The notes beneath the pieces are model-generated. The model had not been told where the DNA came from, did no database searches, and saw nothing but the letters and a program-made list of their open reading frames with translations. Both the position numbers and the translations under genes were made by a program. 64,000 bases of DNA from Xanthobacteraceae bacterium (GTDB lineage Bacteria > Pseudomonadota > Alphaproteobacteria > Rhizobiales > Xanthobacteraceae), in NCBI GenBank assembly GCA_031291475.1, contig JARLIY010000132.1, positions 62,001-126,000 on the forward strand, given 5' to 3'. Below are positions 1-9,276 of the stretch, in pieces. Position 1 is the stretch's first letter; every line of letters begins with the position of its first letter.

Positions 1-72
1 TTTTTTCCGCATTTGTTCCCCAGACCGTGATCCAATCAATTTGAATCGGATCATGGTCTAGATTCTTCGTTG

Positions 73-122
73 GAGCATGATCTTTTCGGAAAACCGGTAT
101 CCACTTTTCCGGATCATGCTCT
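73..122. repeat. palindromic dispersed repeat, copy 1
   Basis: A near-perfect palindrome whose ends read GCATGATC and GATCATGC, around a core with TTTTCGGAAAACCGG. The same sequence in opposite orientation occurs at 63434-63479. The flanking 1-72 also resembles sequence beside the second copy (an ATCAATT..GAATCGGA block and CTAGA-type ends). No coding sequence is seen in 1-166. It looks like a small non-autonomous palindromic element of the kind dispersed in Hyphomicrobiales genomes. Confidence 0.7.
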
Positions 123-166
123 AGGAAAGTCAACACTTTCCCGCCCATTCCGGCGGTCCATTGCGG

Positions 167-988
167 CTATTCGCCGGTCTGCATCAGCGAGCCCTGGCGG
201 CGGGCGCTCTGCAGCAGCTTGAGGAAGCCGAACACACCGCCGGTGAAGAAGACGGCGTTGAGCGCCAACGCATAGAGCATCAGATCGGGACGGAAGGCGT
301 GCTCGATCAGCAACGCGCGCATCCCCTCGAAGACGTAAGTTGGGGGCAGCGCCCATGCCGCCGGCTGCAACCATACCGGCAACGTCGTGACCGGGTAGTA
401 GACGCAGGTCAGCGGCATGAACAGGAACATGATCGACCAGGCGAAGTTCTCGGCGCCAAGCCCGTTGCGCAGCACCAGGCCGGATACGAAAATCCCCACC
501 GCCCAGCTCGTCAGCATCAGGTTGATGAAGAACGCAACCAGCGCCAGGCCGAGGCCGTAGAGGTTGAAGCCGAAGAAAATGATGGCGAGCACGGTCACCG
601 GGACGGCGCCGATCAACAACCGCACGATGCTCATCACCATGAGCGCGGTGACGAACTCGAACGGCCGCAACGGGCTCATCATCAGATTGCCGATGTTGCG
701 CGACCACATCTCCTCAAGAAACGAGATCGAGAAGCCAAGCTGGCCGCGGAACAGAATGTCCCACAGCAGCACCGCTCCGATAAAGGTGCCGGCGGCGCGG
801 GCAAAAAGACCGGCATTCTGCATGACGTAAAGCTGCAGGAATCCCCAGGTGATCATCTGCACCGTCGGCCAATAGATGAGTTCAACCAGCCGCGGCCAGG
901 ATGAGCGCAAGAGATACCAGTAACGCAGCATCATCGCCGCGACGCGACGCGGCGAAAATGTCGCCGTGCTCAGGGGGCGTGCGTTCAC
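167..988 (-). CDS. ABC-2 type transporter permease
   Basis: A 273-residue polytopic membrane protein with about six hydrophobic segments between residues 45 and 260, of the size and layout of ABC-2 exporter permeases. The N-terminus is short and basic (RPLSTATFSPRR) and the first membrane segment follows WPTVQMITWGF. It overlaps the upstream ATPase gene by four bases (985-988), which implies translational coupling into a two-gene exporter. The substrate cannot be deduced; related pairs export polysaccharides, drugs or lipids. The family call is secure, the substrate unknown. Confidence 0.85.
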   Translation of the reverse strand: MNARPLSTATFSPRRVAAMMLRYWYLLRSSWPRLVELIYWPTVQMITWGFLQLYVMQNAGLFARAAGTFIGAVLLWDILFRGQLGFSISFLEEMWSRNIGNLMMSPLRPFEFVTALMVMSIVRLLIGAVPVTVLAIIFFGFNLYGLGLALVAFFINLMLTSWAVGIFVSGLVLRNGLGAENFAWSIMFLFMPLTCVYYPVTTLPVWLQPAAWALPPTYVFEGMRALLIEHAFRPDLMLYALALNAVFFTGGVFGFLKLLQSARRQGSLMQTGE

Positions 989-1740
989 AGCGCGGCCTCG
1001 CGCTCTTCGTCGCGGCGGCGCGCGACGTCGAGGAACACTTCTTCCAGCGTGCGGCGGCCGTAGCGGGCCAGAAGCCGCGCCGGCGTATCGTCATCCTCGA
1101 TGCGTCCCTGTTTCATGATGATAACGCGCTCGCACATGCGCTCCACCTCGGCCATGTTGTGCGAGGCAAGAAGCACGGTAGCGTGATGATCTCGGCAGTA
1201 ACGTTGCAGCCGCGCCCGCACCCAATCGGCGGTGTCGGGATCGAGCGAGGCGGTGGGTTCGTCGAGCAGCAGCAATTCAGGCGAGTTGATCAGCGACTTG
1301 GCGAGCGAGACGCGGGTCTTTTGCCCGGCCGAAAGCTTTCCGGTCGGCCGATCGAGCAGGTCGGTCAGATCGAGCGCCGCGCCCAGCTGTTCGATCCGGC
1401 CGGCGAGGTCGGGCACGCCATAGAGCATGCCGAACACGGTCAGATTCTGCCGGATGGTCAGCCGCATCGGCATTTCGACATAGGGGCTCTCGAAATTCAT
1501 CCGATGCAGCACACGGTAGCGCTCGCGCGGCATCTCCGCCCCGAGCACGGTCACGCGGCCCGCGGTCGGGGTGATCAGGCCCATGATTATGGCGATGGTT
1601 GTGGTCTTGCCGGCGCCGTTGCCGCCGAGCAGCCCGGTGACGGAGCCCCGCTCGATCGAAAACGAAACGCCGTCGACGGCCGGCAGCTTCTTGTAGATTT
1701 TGACGAGGCGCTCGACTTTTATGGCGGATGAGGCAGACAT
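985..1740 (-). CDS. ABC-2 type exporter ATP-binding protein
   Basis: A 251-residue nucleotide-binding domain that would power the permease encoded just downstream. Walker A is GGNGAGKTTT, the signature is LSAGQKTRVSLAKS and Walker B is LLLLDEPTASLD, followed by a His switch in LLASHNMAEVERMC; all key residues are present. I chose the ATG at 1740 (MSASSAIKVERLVKIYKKL), which matches the usual family start. A longer frame to 1854 would run through the promoter region of the divergent gene at 1831. Its stop overlaps the permease start by four bases. Confidence 0.88.
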   Translation of the reverse strand: MSASSAIKVERLVKIYKKLPAVDGVSFSIERGSVTGLLGGNGAGKTTTIAIIMGLITPTAGRVTVLGAEMPRERYRVLHRMNFESPYVEMPMRLTIRQNLTVFGMLYGVPDLAGRIEQLGAALDLTDLLDRPTGKLSAGQKTRVSLAKSLINSPELLLLDEPTASLDPDTADWVRARLQRYCRDHHATVLLASHNMAEVERMCERVIIMKQGRIEDDDTPARLLARYGRRTLEEVFLDVARRRDEEREAAL

Positions 1741-1830
1741 GACCCGCAGATGTGGCGTTTGCCGCCGATGAAGGCAAGGGAAGGAAGGCGCGGCCGACCA
1801 ACGGCCCCGCCGCAAGGACGGTGATTGATC

Positions 1831-2874
1831 ATGAAAATTGGACTTTTCGACCACGTCGAAGACGCCGGACGGCCGCTCTCAACGATGTTCGACGAGCGGC
1901 TGAAATTCGCCGCTGCGGCCGACGAGGCCGGGTTCTATTGCCTGCACGTAGCGGAGCACCACGCCACCCCGCTCAACCTGGTGCCGGTGCCGGGCGTTTA
2001 TCTCGGCGCTGTCGCGCGCGCGACCAAGCGGCTGCGCTTCGGCCCGCTGGTTTATCTCCTGCCCCTTTATTCACCCCTGCGGCTGATCGAGGAAATCTGC
2101 ATGCTCGACCATCTGAGCCACGGCCGGCTCGAGGTCGGCGTCGGCCGCGGCGTTTCGCCGTTCGAGCTCAAATTCCACAAAGTCGAGCACGACGATTCGC
2201 GCAACATCTTCGAAGATGCGTTCAAATGCGTGAGCGCCGGCTTGACGACGGATACGCTCACTTATGATGGCAAATATTACGCGTACCAGGACGTGCCGAT
2301 CGCGCTGCGGCCGCTGCAACTACCGCATCCGCCGTTCTGGTACGCCTCGTCGAGCCCGATCGGCTCAACCTGGGCCGGCGAGCAAGGCCTGCATTTCGTG
2401 ACGCTCGGGCCGACGCCGGCCGCGAAGGCTTGCATCGATGCCTATCGTGCGGCGCTGGGCAAGCGCGGCAAGGCGGCACAGCCGAAGCCGGAATTTCCCG
2501 GCGGAGCGGTGATCGGCTGCCAGCGGCACATTTTCGTTGCCGAGACCGATACCGAAGCGCATCGCTTCGCCAAACCCGCGATGGAGATTCATCTGGCGAA
2601 TCTCAACTGGCTCAAGGTCAGGCTCGGCGACGTTGGTCCGCACGCGCGCGTGATCATTCCGCACGGGGCGACCTACGAGGAAATGCTCGCGCATGGCGGC
2701 GTCATTGCCGGCTCGCCGCAGACCGTGCGCGCGGAAATCGAACGGCAGACAGCCGTCCTCGGGATCAATTATCTGCTCAGCTATCCCTTCCTCGGCACCA
2801 TGACGCTCGACGATGCAATGCGCTCGCTCAAGCTGTTCAGCAGCGAGGTGATGCCGCATCTGGCAACACTGTGA
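1831..2874 (+). CDS. LLM class flavin-dependent oxidoreductase
   Basis: A 347-residue member of the bacterial luciferase-like monooxygenase superfamily (TIM barrel, FMN- or F420-dependent). Recognisable parts are the N-terminal MKIGLFDHVED, the AEHHATPLNLVPVPGVYLGA strand-loop and the GRLEVGVGRGVSPFE segment. An AAGGACG ribosome binding site about ten bases upstream supports ATG 1831 over a TTG six bases earlier. It stands alone between the ABC exporter and the convergent fabI gene, with a two-base gap to the fabI stop. The substrate is unknown. Confidence 0.82.
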   Translation: MKIGLFDHVEDAGRPLSTMFDERLKFAAAADEAGFYCLHVAEHHATPLNLVPVPGVYLGAVARATKRLRFGPLVYLLPLYSPLRLIEEICMLDHLSHGRLEVGVGRGVSPFELKFHKVEHDDSRNIFEDAFKCVSAGLTTDTLTYDGKYYAYQDVPIALRPLQLPHPPFWYASSSPIGSTWAGEQGLHFVTLGPTPAAKACIDAYRAALGKRGKAAQPKPEFPGGAVIGCQRHIFVAETDTEAHRFAKPAMEIHLANLNWLKVRLGDVGPHARVIIPHGATYEEMLAHGGVIAGSPQTVRAEIERQTAVLGINYLLSYPFLGTMTLDDAMRSLKLFSSEVMPHLATL

Positions 2875-2876
2875 TT

Positions 2877-3692
2877 TCAGTCGTCGCCGCGCTTTTGATC
2901 GGCGCGAAGCGCCTCCGGATGCGGCATGGCGATGACGTTGTAGCCGGAATCGACGAAATGGATTTCGCCGGTCACGCCGGTCGAGAGATCGGAGAGGAGA
3001 TACACGCCGGCACCGCCGAGTTCTTCCAGCGTCACGCCGCGATGCAGCGGCGAGTGCCGCTGCTGGAACGCGAACATATAACGCGCATCGCCGATGCCGG
3101 CGCCGGCTAGCGTGCGAATCGGCCCCGACGAGATGGCATTGACGCGGATCGCCTGCGGCCCGAAATCCACGGCGAGATAGCGCACCGAGGCTTCCAGCGC
3201 CGCCTTGGCCGGACCCATGGCGTTGTAATTCGGCATCGCGCGCTCGCCGCCGTTATAGGTGAGCGTGAGCATGGCGCCGCCATTCGGCATCAAAGCGGCC
3301 GCGCGCTTTGCCGCTTCGGTGAAGGCAAAGCACGAGATCAGCATGGTGCGCAGGAAGTTCTCGCGCGTGGTGTCGGCATAGCGGCCGGTGAGCTGCGTCT
3401 TGTCGGAAAAGGCGACGGCGTGGACAAGGAAATCGATTGTTCCCCAGCTGCGCCCAAGTTCGGCGAAGACTGCGTCGACCGAGGCGATATCCTCGACATC
3501 GCACGGCAGCACCAGATCGGACCCGACCGAACCGGCAAGCGGCTTGACCCGCTTGCCCAAGGCCTCGCCCTGGAAGGTGAAAGCGAGCTTTGCCCCGTGC
3601 GCGGCGAGCGTCTTGGCGATGCCCCAGGCGATCGAGTGGTCGTTGGCGACCCCCATCACCAGGCCGCGCTTGCCCTGCATCAGGTCCGGCAT
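2877..3692 (-). CDS. fabI: enoyl-[acyl-carrier-protein] reductase (NADH)
   Basis: FabI catalyses the last reduction of each fatty acid elongation cycle in the cytoplasm. The 271-residue protein has the divergent cofactor loop GVANDHSIAWGIA typical of FabI and the YxxxxxxK catalytic pair in YNAMGPAKAALE, in place of the YxxxK of ordinary SDRs. It ends in a normal C-terminal tail. The start lies three bases after the fabB stop, so it is the last gene of a fabA-fabB-fabI operon. Length matches the family. Confidence 0.95.
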   Translation of the reverse strand: MPDLMQGKRGLVMGVANDHSIAWGIAKTLAAHGAKLAFTFQGEALGKRVKPLAGSVGSDLVLPCDVEDIASVDAVFAELGRSWGTIDFLVHAVAFSDKTQLTGRYADTTRENFLRTMLISCFAFTEAAKRAAALMPNGGAMLTLTYNGGERAMPNYNAMGPAKAALEASVRYLAVDFGPQAIRVNAISSGPIRTLAGAGIGDARYMFAFQQRHSPLHRGVTLEELGGAGVYLLSDLSTGVTGEIHFVDSGYNVIAMPHPEALRADQKRGDD

Positions 3693-3695
3693 GCG

Positions 3696-4919
3696 TTACG
3701 CATCCAGCCGCTTGAACACGAGGCACGCGTTGGTCCCGCCGAATCCGAAGGAGTTGGACAACACGCAGTTCAGTTTCACATTGTCGCGGCGCTCGCGCAG
3801 AATCGGCATGTCGGCAAAAGCCGGGTCGAGGTTCTCGATATTGGCGCTCTCGCAGATGAAGCCGTTATTCATCATCAACAGCGAATAGATCGCCTCGTGC
3901 ACGCCGGTCGCCCCCTGCGAATGCCCGGTCAGCGACTTGGTGGCGGAGATCGGCGGACATTTGTCGCCTGAGCCGAACACTTCGCGGATCGCCTCGATCT
4001 CCTTGAGGTCGCCGATCGGCGTCGAAGTCGCGTGCGGGTTGATGTAGTCCACCGGCACCTTGGTGTCTTTGAGCGCCATGCGCATGCAGCGCGCGGCGCC
4101 CTCGCCCGACGGCGCCACCATATCGGCACCGTCGGAGGTCGCGCCATAGCCGGCCATTTCCGCGTAGATTTTGGCGCCGCGCGCCTTGGCGTGATCGAGC
4201 TCTTCGAGCACCAGCACGCCGGCGCCGGCGCTGATGACGAAACCGTCGCGATCGACATCGTAGGCGCGCGAGGCCCTGGTCGGCGTGTCGTTGAACTTCG
4301 ACGATAGCGCGCCCATGGCGTCGAACAGCACCGTCAAGGTCCAGTCGAGTTCCTCGCAGCCGCCGGCGAACATCACGTCCTGCTTGCCGTATTGAATCAG
4401 TTCGTAGGCGTTGCCGATGCAGTGGTTCGACGTGGCGCAGGCCGACGAGATCGAATAGCTGGTACCCTTGATCTTGAACCAGGTGGCGAGCGTGGCCGAG
4501 GCCGTCGACGACATCGCCTTCGGCACCGCGAATGGACCGACGCGCTTCGGTCCTTTGCTGCGCGCGATATCTGCGCTCTCGACGATGGCGCGCGTGGACG
4601 GTCCGCCCGAGCCCATGACGATTCCGGTGCGTTCGTTGGAAATCTCGCTCTCTTGCAGGCCCGCGTCGCGGATCGCCTGCTCCATGGCGACGTGGTTCCA
4701 GGCGGCGCCGCCGCCGAGGAAGCGCATGGCGCGGCGATCGACCGCTTCGCTGGCATCGAGCGTGGGCGCGCCGTGCACCTGGCAGCGAAAACCGAGCTCG
4801 GCGTATTTGTCGGCGCGCACGATGCCGGATTTCGCTTCGCGCAGCGACGCCAGCACCTCCTGCGTGTTGTTGCCGATGGACGAGACGATGCCCATCCCGG
4901 TGACGACCACCCGCCTCAT
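3696..4919 (-). CDS. fabB: beta-ketoacyl-ACP synthase I
   Basis: A 407-residue condensing enzyme that elongates unsaturated acyl-ACP after FabA isomerisation. The nucleophile is in [12 protein letters not shown], the two catalytic histidines are in [11 protein letters not shown] and [10 protein letters not shown], and the glycine-rich C-terminal [14 protein letters not shown] is present. The ATG at 4919 ([16 protein letters not shown]) is the standard FabB start. It sits between fabA (45 bases upstream) and fabI (three bases downstream). This is the usual alphaproteobacterial unsaturated fatty acid operon. Confidence 0.96.
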   Translation of the reverse strand: MRRVVVTGMGIVSSIGNNTQEVLASLREAKSGIVRADKYAELGFRCQVHGAPTLDASEAVDRRAMRFLGGGAAWNHVAMEQAIRDAGLQESEISNERTGIVMGSGGPSTRAIVESADIARSKGPKRVGPFAVPKAMSSTASATLATWFKIKGTSYSISSACATSNHCIGNAYELIQYGKQDVMFAGGCEELDWTLTVLFDAMGALSSKFNDTPTRASRAYDVDRDGFVISAGAGVLVLEELDHAKARGAKIYAEMAGYGATSDGADMVAPSGEGAARCMRMALKDTKVPVDYINPHATSTPIGDLKEIEAIREVFGSGDKCPPISATKSLTGHSQGATGVHEAIYSLLMMNNGFICESANIENLDPAFADMPILRERRDNVKLNCVLSNSFGFGGTNACLVFKRLDA

Positions 4920-4964
4920 CTACGCCTCGTCAAGTGTTTTCTCGTCCCACGCGGCGGGCTTGCC

Positions 4965-5495
4965 TTAAGAGGCTCCGCCTTGTTGCGGCGCCGCATCGAG
5001 GAACAGCCCGACTTTGAGATCGAGCGCACGATAGATCACCGCGCCGTCGGCGGACAGCCACCCGTCGGCGATGCCGAGCACGAGCTTGGAGCGCATCACG
5101 CGCTTGATGTCGATGCCATAGACGACTTTCTTCATGGTCGGCAGCACTTGGCCGGAGAACTTGATCTCGCCCATGCCGAGCGCGCGTCCCTTGCCGGGTG
5201 AGCCGAGCCAGCCGAGAAAGAAGCCGAGCAGTTGCCATAGCGCATCGAGGCCGAGACAGCCCGGCATCACCGGGTCGCCTTTGAAATGGCAGGGGAAGAA
5301 CCAGAGATCGGGCCTGAGCTCGAGCACCGCCCGCACCAGCCCCTTGCCGTATTCGCCGCCGACCTCGGCAATTTCGGAAATTTGGTCGAACATAAGCATC
5401 GGCGGCAGGGGAAGTTGCGGGCCTTTGGCGAAAAGCTCGCCCCGCCCGCAGGCCAGCAGGTCCTCGTATTCAAAATTTGAACGACGCTGCTGCAT
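4965..5495 (-). CDS. fabA: 3-hydroxydecanoyl-ACP dehydratase/isomerase
   Basis: FabA dehydrates 3-hydroxydecanoyl-ACP and isomerises the product to the cis-3 form, which commits acyl chains to unsaturated fatty acids. The active-site segment [20 protein letters not shown] contains the catalytic His and the conserved DPVMPG turn. I placed the start at ATG 5495 ([19 protein letters not shown]), giving 176 residues, against about 172 in E. coli; the frame continues upstream to 5555 but that part does not resemble the family. It is the first gene of the fab operon and is divergent from irr, which is typical of Hyphomicrobiales. Confidence 0.95.
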   Translation of the reverse strand: MQQRRSNFEYEDLLACGRGELFAKGPQLPLPPMLMFDQISEIAEVGGEYGKGLVRAVLELRPDLWFFPCHFKGDPVMPGCLGLDALWQLLGFFLGWLGSPGKGRALGMGEIKFSGQVLPTMKKVVYGIDIKRVMRSKLVLGIADGWLSADGAVIYRALDLKVGLFLDAAPQQGGAS

Positions 5496-5620
5496 CCTCC
5501 GTCTCCGCCCCACCCAAACTCGTTCAATCACTAACATATGGGGGCATAGCGGCAAAGCGCAGTGTCCCGCATTACAAAAAGCGGCGGCCGCCGCTTGCCA
5601 GCTTGTTATTCCTTTGGGAG

Positions 5621-5650
5621 TTGCAGCCGACGCGGGGGGTGGCGTATAAT
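5621..5650 (+). promoter_or_regulatory. sigma70-type promoter of irr
   Basis: TTGCAG at 5621-5626 and a consensus TATAAT at 5645-5650 are separated by 18 bases, about 55 bases before the irr ATG. The placement in the fabA-irr intergenic region fits a vegetative promoter for irr. This was found by eye and no operator was assigned. Confidence 0.55.
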
Positions 5651-5705
5651 GATTTCACTTGTAACAATCTCGGTCAGCGCCCTTACCGGGCAGTTAGGTG
5701 CCGCA

Positions 5706-6212
5706 ATGACCCAGTCGCGTGCGTTCGTTTCCGGGGCCACCGCGTCCGCCGTTCCTGCCGCATCACCGCGCGCAGTGTCCGCCGGCGGCGATCGCACCGG
5801 CTGTCCCTGGCATGACGTGAAGGCAAAGCTGCGCGAGGTCGGCTTGCGTCCGACGCGGCAGCGCTTGGCGCTCGGCTGGATCCTGTTCGCCAAGGGCGAC
5901 CGGCATGTGACGGCGGAAATGCTCTACGAAGAAGCCAATCGCGCCAAGGTGCCGGTATCGCTCGCCACGGTTTACAACACGCTGCATCAGTTCACCGAGG
6001 TCGGCCTGCTGCGCCAGGTCGCCGTCGACGGCTCGAAGGCTTACTTCGACACCAACAATTCCGAGCACCACCACTTTTTCATCGAGGACCAGAACGATCT
6101 CATGGATATTCCCTCCTCCGACGTGGTGGTCGGCAAGGCGCCGCTGCCGCCGGAGGGCTATGAGATCGCCCGCATCGACGTGGTCGTGCGGCTGCGCCGC
6201 AAGCGGAAGTAA
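5706..6212 (+). CDS. irr: iron response regulator Irr (Fur family)
   Basis: Irr is a global iron and heme-dependent transcription regulator of alphaproteobacteria that controls heme synthesis and iron uptake genes. The 168-residue protein has a heme regulatory motif GCPWHD (Cys33-Pro34), a Fur-type winged helix from about residue 40 to 105 (LRPTRQRLALG, VSLATVYNTLHQF) and an HHH cluster at 121-123 that corresponds to the second heme site of Bradyrhizobium Irr. The start at ATG 5706 (MTQSRAFVSG) follows the promoter at 5621-5650; earlier in-frame ATGs lie inside or before that promoter. The heme motif suggests heme-dependent degradation, known for Bradyrhizobium but not shared by all rhizobial Irr proteins. 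Confidence 0.93.
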   Translation: MTQSRAFVSGATASAVPAASPRAVSAGGDRTGCPWHDVKAKLREVGLRPTRQRLALGWILFAKGDRHVTAEMLYEEANRAKVPVSLATVYNTLHQFTEVGLLRQVAVDGSKAYFDTNNSEHHHFFIEDQNDLMDIPSSDVVVGKAPLPPEGYEIARIDVVVRLRRKRK

Positions 6213-6225
6213 AACATTCATCTAC

Positions 6226-6391
6226 CGTCATTGCCGGGCATAGCCGTTCGAAGAAACGGCGTTGCTTCGCTCGCCTATGACCCGGCAATCCATGCGGCCT
6301 GCCGGCGCCGATGTGGCGGCGCCTTTGGTTCGGTCTTGTCGATTGCGTTGGCTCAGCATGGATGCGCGGGTCAAGCCCGCGCATGACGAGT
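6226..6391. repeat. REP-like palindromic element pair
   Basis: Two palindromic parts: CCGGGCATAGCCGTTCG..GACCCGGCAATCC, and GATGCGCGGG-TCAAG-CCCGCGCATGAC near 6360-6388. Related copies lie at 45989-46108, 52140-52230 and 53887-54003, always between genes. Here it fills the convergent gap between irr and the SH3-domain gene and may act as a transcript end or processing site. Confidence 0.7.
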
Positions 6392-6395
6392 GAAG

Positions 6396-6935
6396 CTACT
6401 CGATCTTCTCGTCCGGATAGACGCCCCACAGCCGGTTCTGCTCGATCCATCCGTCGAAACCATCGCCGGAAATTCGGCACCACGCGCCGGTGCAGCGCTT
6501 GATCGATCCCAACACCCCGGACTGCAATTCCGCCGTCACCGGACTTTGCGCGTCGGGCGTGGCGTGGATCGCGGCGAGATCGGTCTTTGCTTTCAGCTGC
6601 ACCGCCGCCATGCGCTTACCCGACAACAGCGAGTGATAGACCCATCCCTCGGATCCGTCGGAGTCGCGGATGCGCCGCCAATTCTCGAACTCGGCCGTGA
6701 TTTCGACCGGCCAGCCGACCCGCGTATAGATAAAGGTGACGTCGTGGTCCTTGTCCGGCCCGCCGCGCACATTGACCCGGTCGGTCTTGAGGCTGACGAA
6801 GCGCGGCACCGGCAAGGCGCCCGCGGCGGTGTCGCCCGCCGCCTGCGCCGCGGTCGCGGCAAGCATCAGCATAACGAAGGCCGCTATTGCGGTCCGTGCC
6901 CGGACGATCGAGAGCCCGCCGTGAGGCCGTGCCAT
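6396..6935 (-). CDS. secreted SH3 domain-containing protein
   Basis: A protein of about 179 residues with an N-terminal signal peptide (hydrophobic TAIAAFVMLMLAATAAQA) and then two bacterial SH3-like modules. The first covers LPRFVSLKTDRVNVRGGP..WRRIRDSDGSEGWVYHSLLSG and the second KTDLAAIHATPD..CRISGDGFDGWIEQNRLWGVYP. Such proteins are exported and thought to bind peptidoglycan or envelope proteins. I prefer ATG 6935 (MARPHGGLSIVRAR); ATG 7007 is also in frame and would give 203 residues. It is divergent from the dehydrogenase gene at 7175, an arrangement seen repeatedly in this order. Confidence 0.82.
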   Translation of the reverse strand: MARPHGGLSIVRARTAIAAFVMLMLAATAAQAAGDTAAGALPVPRFVSLKTDRVNVRGGPDKDHDVTFIYTRVGWPVEITAEFENWRRIRDSDGSEGWVYHSLLSGKRMAAVQLKAKTDLAAIHATPDAQSPVTAELQSGVLGSIKRCTGAWCRISGDGFDGWIEQNRLWGVYPDEKIE

Positions 6936-7174
6936 GGATACCCGCAACGCTTCAGCGAATCCGATAATGCCGGGGGAACCCGGCGCGCTTTGTGAGAGCA
7001 CAGCCATCTGCTAGTAGAGACAAAGACCAACCGCCTCCCGGCCTTTCAGTGTCGGCGAGGCAGGTTAAAGAGACCTGAACGCAAAAGGCCGTCCGCGGCC
7101 GTCTTCAGGGGCAAAAGGTCGTAACACGGATCGTCTTCAGAGAGACGGCCCGAGGGTTGCGTGAGGGGCAACGA

Positions 7175-8176
7175 ATGGCATCGGGCAAGAAGCCGCTGGT
7201 GGTGGTCACCCGCAAGCTGCCGGACACCGTCGAAACACGCATGCGCGAGTTGTTCGACACGCGGCTCAACCTCGACGACAAGCCGATGAGCCAGTCGGAC
7301 CTCGCCGAGGTCGCCAAAATCGCCGATGTCATCGTGCCGACCGTGACCGATCAGATCGACCGCTCGGTGCTCAGCCATTCGGGCGAACGCCTGAAGCTGA
7401 TCGCCAATTTCGGCAACGGCGTCGATCATATCGACGTCGCCACCGCACTCCAGCGCGGCATCACCGTGACCAATACGCCCGGCGTCCTCACCGAGGACAC
7501 CGCCGACATGACCATGGCGCTCATCCTCGCGGTGCCGCGGCGGCTGGCCGAGGGTGCCCAGGTGCTCATCGGCGACAAGGAATGGACCGGCTGGAGCCCG
7601 ACCTGGATGCTCGGCCATCGCATTTGGGGCAAACGGCTCGGCATTGTCGGCATGGGCCGCATCGGCCAGGCGGTCGCCCGCCGCGCCAAAGCCTTCGGCT
7701 TGCAAATCCACTATCACAATCGCCGCCGCGTGGCGCCGCGCATCGAAGAGGAGCTCGATGCGACGTTCTGGGAGAGCCTCGACCAGATGCTCGTGCGCAT
7801 GGACATCATCTCGATCAATTGCCCGCACACGCCGGCGACCTATCATCTTCTCTCGGCGCGGCGCCTCAAGCTCATCCGCCCCGAGGCCTATATCGTCAAC
7901 ACCGCGCGCGGCGAGGTGATCGACGAGAACGCGCTGGCGCGGCTGATCGAGTCGGGCGAGATCGGTGGCGCCGGCCTCGACGTGTTCGAGCACGAACCGG
8001 CCGTCAGCCCCAAGCTGGTCAAGCTCGCCCGCGCCGGCAAGGTCATTTTGCTGCCGCATCTTGGCTCGGCGACGATTGAAGGCCGCGTCGATATGGGCGA
8101 GAAGGTCATCGTCAACATCAAGACTTTCATGGATGGCCATCGCCCACCGGATCGCGTCTTGCCGTCGATGCTGTGA
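7175..8176 (+). CDS. D-2-hydroxyacid dehydrogenase
   Basis: A 333-residue NAD(P)-dependent dehydrogenase of the D-isomer-specific 2-hydroxyacid family (glyoxylate reductase/SerA-like). The Rossmann motif is GMGRIGQAVARRAKAFG, and the catalytic triad is in NTARGEVID (Arg), FEHEP (Glu) and LLPHLGSAT (His). GAGGGG seven bases upstream supports ATG 7175. The substrate is not predictable, with glyoxylate or hydroxypyruvate the usual annotations. An alpha/beta hydrolase gene follows after 25 bases and may be co-transcribed. Confidence 0.9.
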   Translation: MASGKKPLVVVTRKLPDTVETRMRELFDTRLNLDDKPMSQSDLAEVAKIADVIVPTVTDQIDRSVLSHSGERLKLIANFGNGVDHIDVATALQRGITVTNTPGVLTEDTADMTMALILAVPRRLAEGAQVLIGDKEWTGWSPTWMLGHRIWGKRLGIVGMGRIGQAVARRAKAFGLQIHYHNRRRVAPRIEEELDATFWESLDQMLVRMDIISINCPHTPATYHLLSARRLKLIRPEAYIVNTARGEVIDENALARLIESGEIGGAGLDVFEHEPAVSPKLVKLARAGKVILLPHLGSATIEGRVDMGEKVIVNIKTFMDGHRPPDRVLPSML

Positions 8177-8201
8177 GTTGGACTGGTGAGAGGTTCGGAC
8201 C

Positions 8202-9188
8202 GTGCAGATTTCGCCAGTTGCAACAACGAAGCTGACCACCGAAGAATTTTTCGTGCCGGCGCGCGATCCCGGCATCGATATCTACGTGCGCAACAAGCGC
8301 CCGGCGGAGATGAAATCGTTTCGGCCCGGGCGCACGGTTCTGTTCGTCCACGGCGCCACCTATCCGGCGCACACCGCGTTCGATCTTAAGCTCGACGGTC
8401 TTTCGTGGATGGATTACATCGCCGCCCGCGGCTACGACGTTTATCTGCTCGACCTGCGCGGCTACGGCAAATCCACGCGCCCGCCGGAGCTGGCACAGCC
8501 GCCCGACGCCAATTCGCCGATCGTGCGCACCGAAACCGCGGTCAGGGACATTTCCGCCGTCGTCGATTTTATCCTCAAGCGGCGCAACATTCCGCGCCTC
8601 GTCCTCCTCGGCTGGTCTTGGGGCACGTTTTCATGTCCGACTTATGCGACGCAAAGTCCGAGCAAAGTCGAGCGGCTCGTGCTCTACGCGCCGATCTGGA
8701 TCGGCATGACCGGCCGGCTTGCTGTGGCACAGCCCGGCGCGCCTCTTACCGCCTACCGCACCGTCACGCGCGAAGCGGCGCTTGCGCGCTGGTATAACGG
8801 CGTGCCCGAGGACAAGAAAGCAACGCTCATCCCCGCCGGCTTTTTCGACGCCTGGGCCGATGCGACCTTCGCCACCGATGCGGAGGGCGCGAAGATGAAC
8901 CCGCCGATCCTCCGCGCGCCCAATGGCGTCATGCAGGACTGCGCCGAATATTGGTGGGTCGGCAAAGCCTATTACGATCCGGCGAAGGTCACGGCGCCGG
9001 CGCTCCTTGTCAGCGCGGCCTGGGATTCCGACGTGCCGCCGGCGATGGCGCGGACTTTGTTTCCGCTGCTGACGAACTCGCCCGGCAAGCGCCTGGTCGA
9101 ACTCGACCGGGGCACACACAACGTCATGATGGAAGCCAATCGTCTCGAATTGTTCGAGGCGGTCCAGAAATTTCTGGATGAGGCGTAG
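8202..9188 (+). CDS. alpha/beta hydrolase
   Basis: A 328-residue alpha/beta hydrolase fold protein. The oxyanion region is FVHGATYPAH, the nucleophile elbow GWSWGTF, an acid candidate lies in SAAWDSDVPP and the histidine is in ELDRGTHNVMME. The start is a GTG at 8202 with a GAGAGG site about eight bases upstream. The protein has no signal peptide and is probably cytoplasmic. It follows the dehydrogenase gene closely, but no pathway is apparent. Confidence 0.83.
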   Translation: MQISPVATTKLTTEEFFVPARDPGIDIYVRNKRPAEMKSFRPGRTVLFVHGATYPAHTAFDLKLDGLSWMDYIAARGYDVYLLDLRGYGKSTRPPELAQPPDANSPIVRTETAVRDISAVVDFILKRRNIPRLVLLGWSWGTFSCPTYATQSPSKVERLVLYAPIWIGMTGRLAVAQPGAPLTAYRTVTREAALARWYNGVPEDKKATLIPAGFFDAWADATFATDAEGAKMNPPILRAPNGVMQDCAEYWWVGKAYYDPAKVTAPALLVSAAWDSDVPPAMARTLFPLLTNSPGKRLVELDRGTHNVMMEANRLELFEAVQKFLDEA

Positions 9189-9240
9189 CCCGAGTTGAGC
9201 GGTAGCGAAACCCGGGGCCAATCGTGCGACCGTTTCCCGG
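9189..9240. repeat. short imperfect palindrome (GTAGCCCG..CCCGGATTTCG family)
   Basis: A segment of the type TAGCCCGAGTTGAGC..AGCGAAACCCGG. Related pieces lie at 9725-9765 and 46113-46235. It is a low-complexity dispersed repeat of the intergenic regions, with no gene. Confidence 0.45.
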
Positions 9241-9276
9241 ATTTCGCCGCGCTCATGCAGGCCACATTTCCTCCGT

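Noticed and set aside
7046-8275. 409-residue frame opposite the hydroxyacid dehydrogenase gene
   Set aside because: Antisense shadow; low-complexity composition typical of GC-rich reverse frames.
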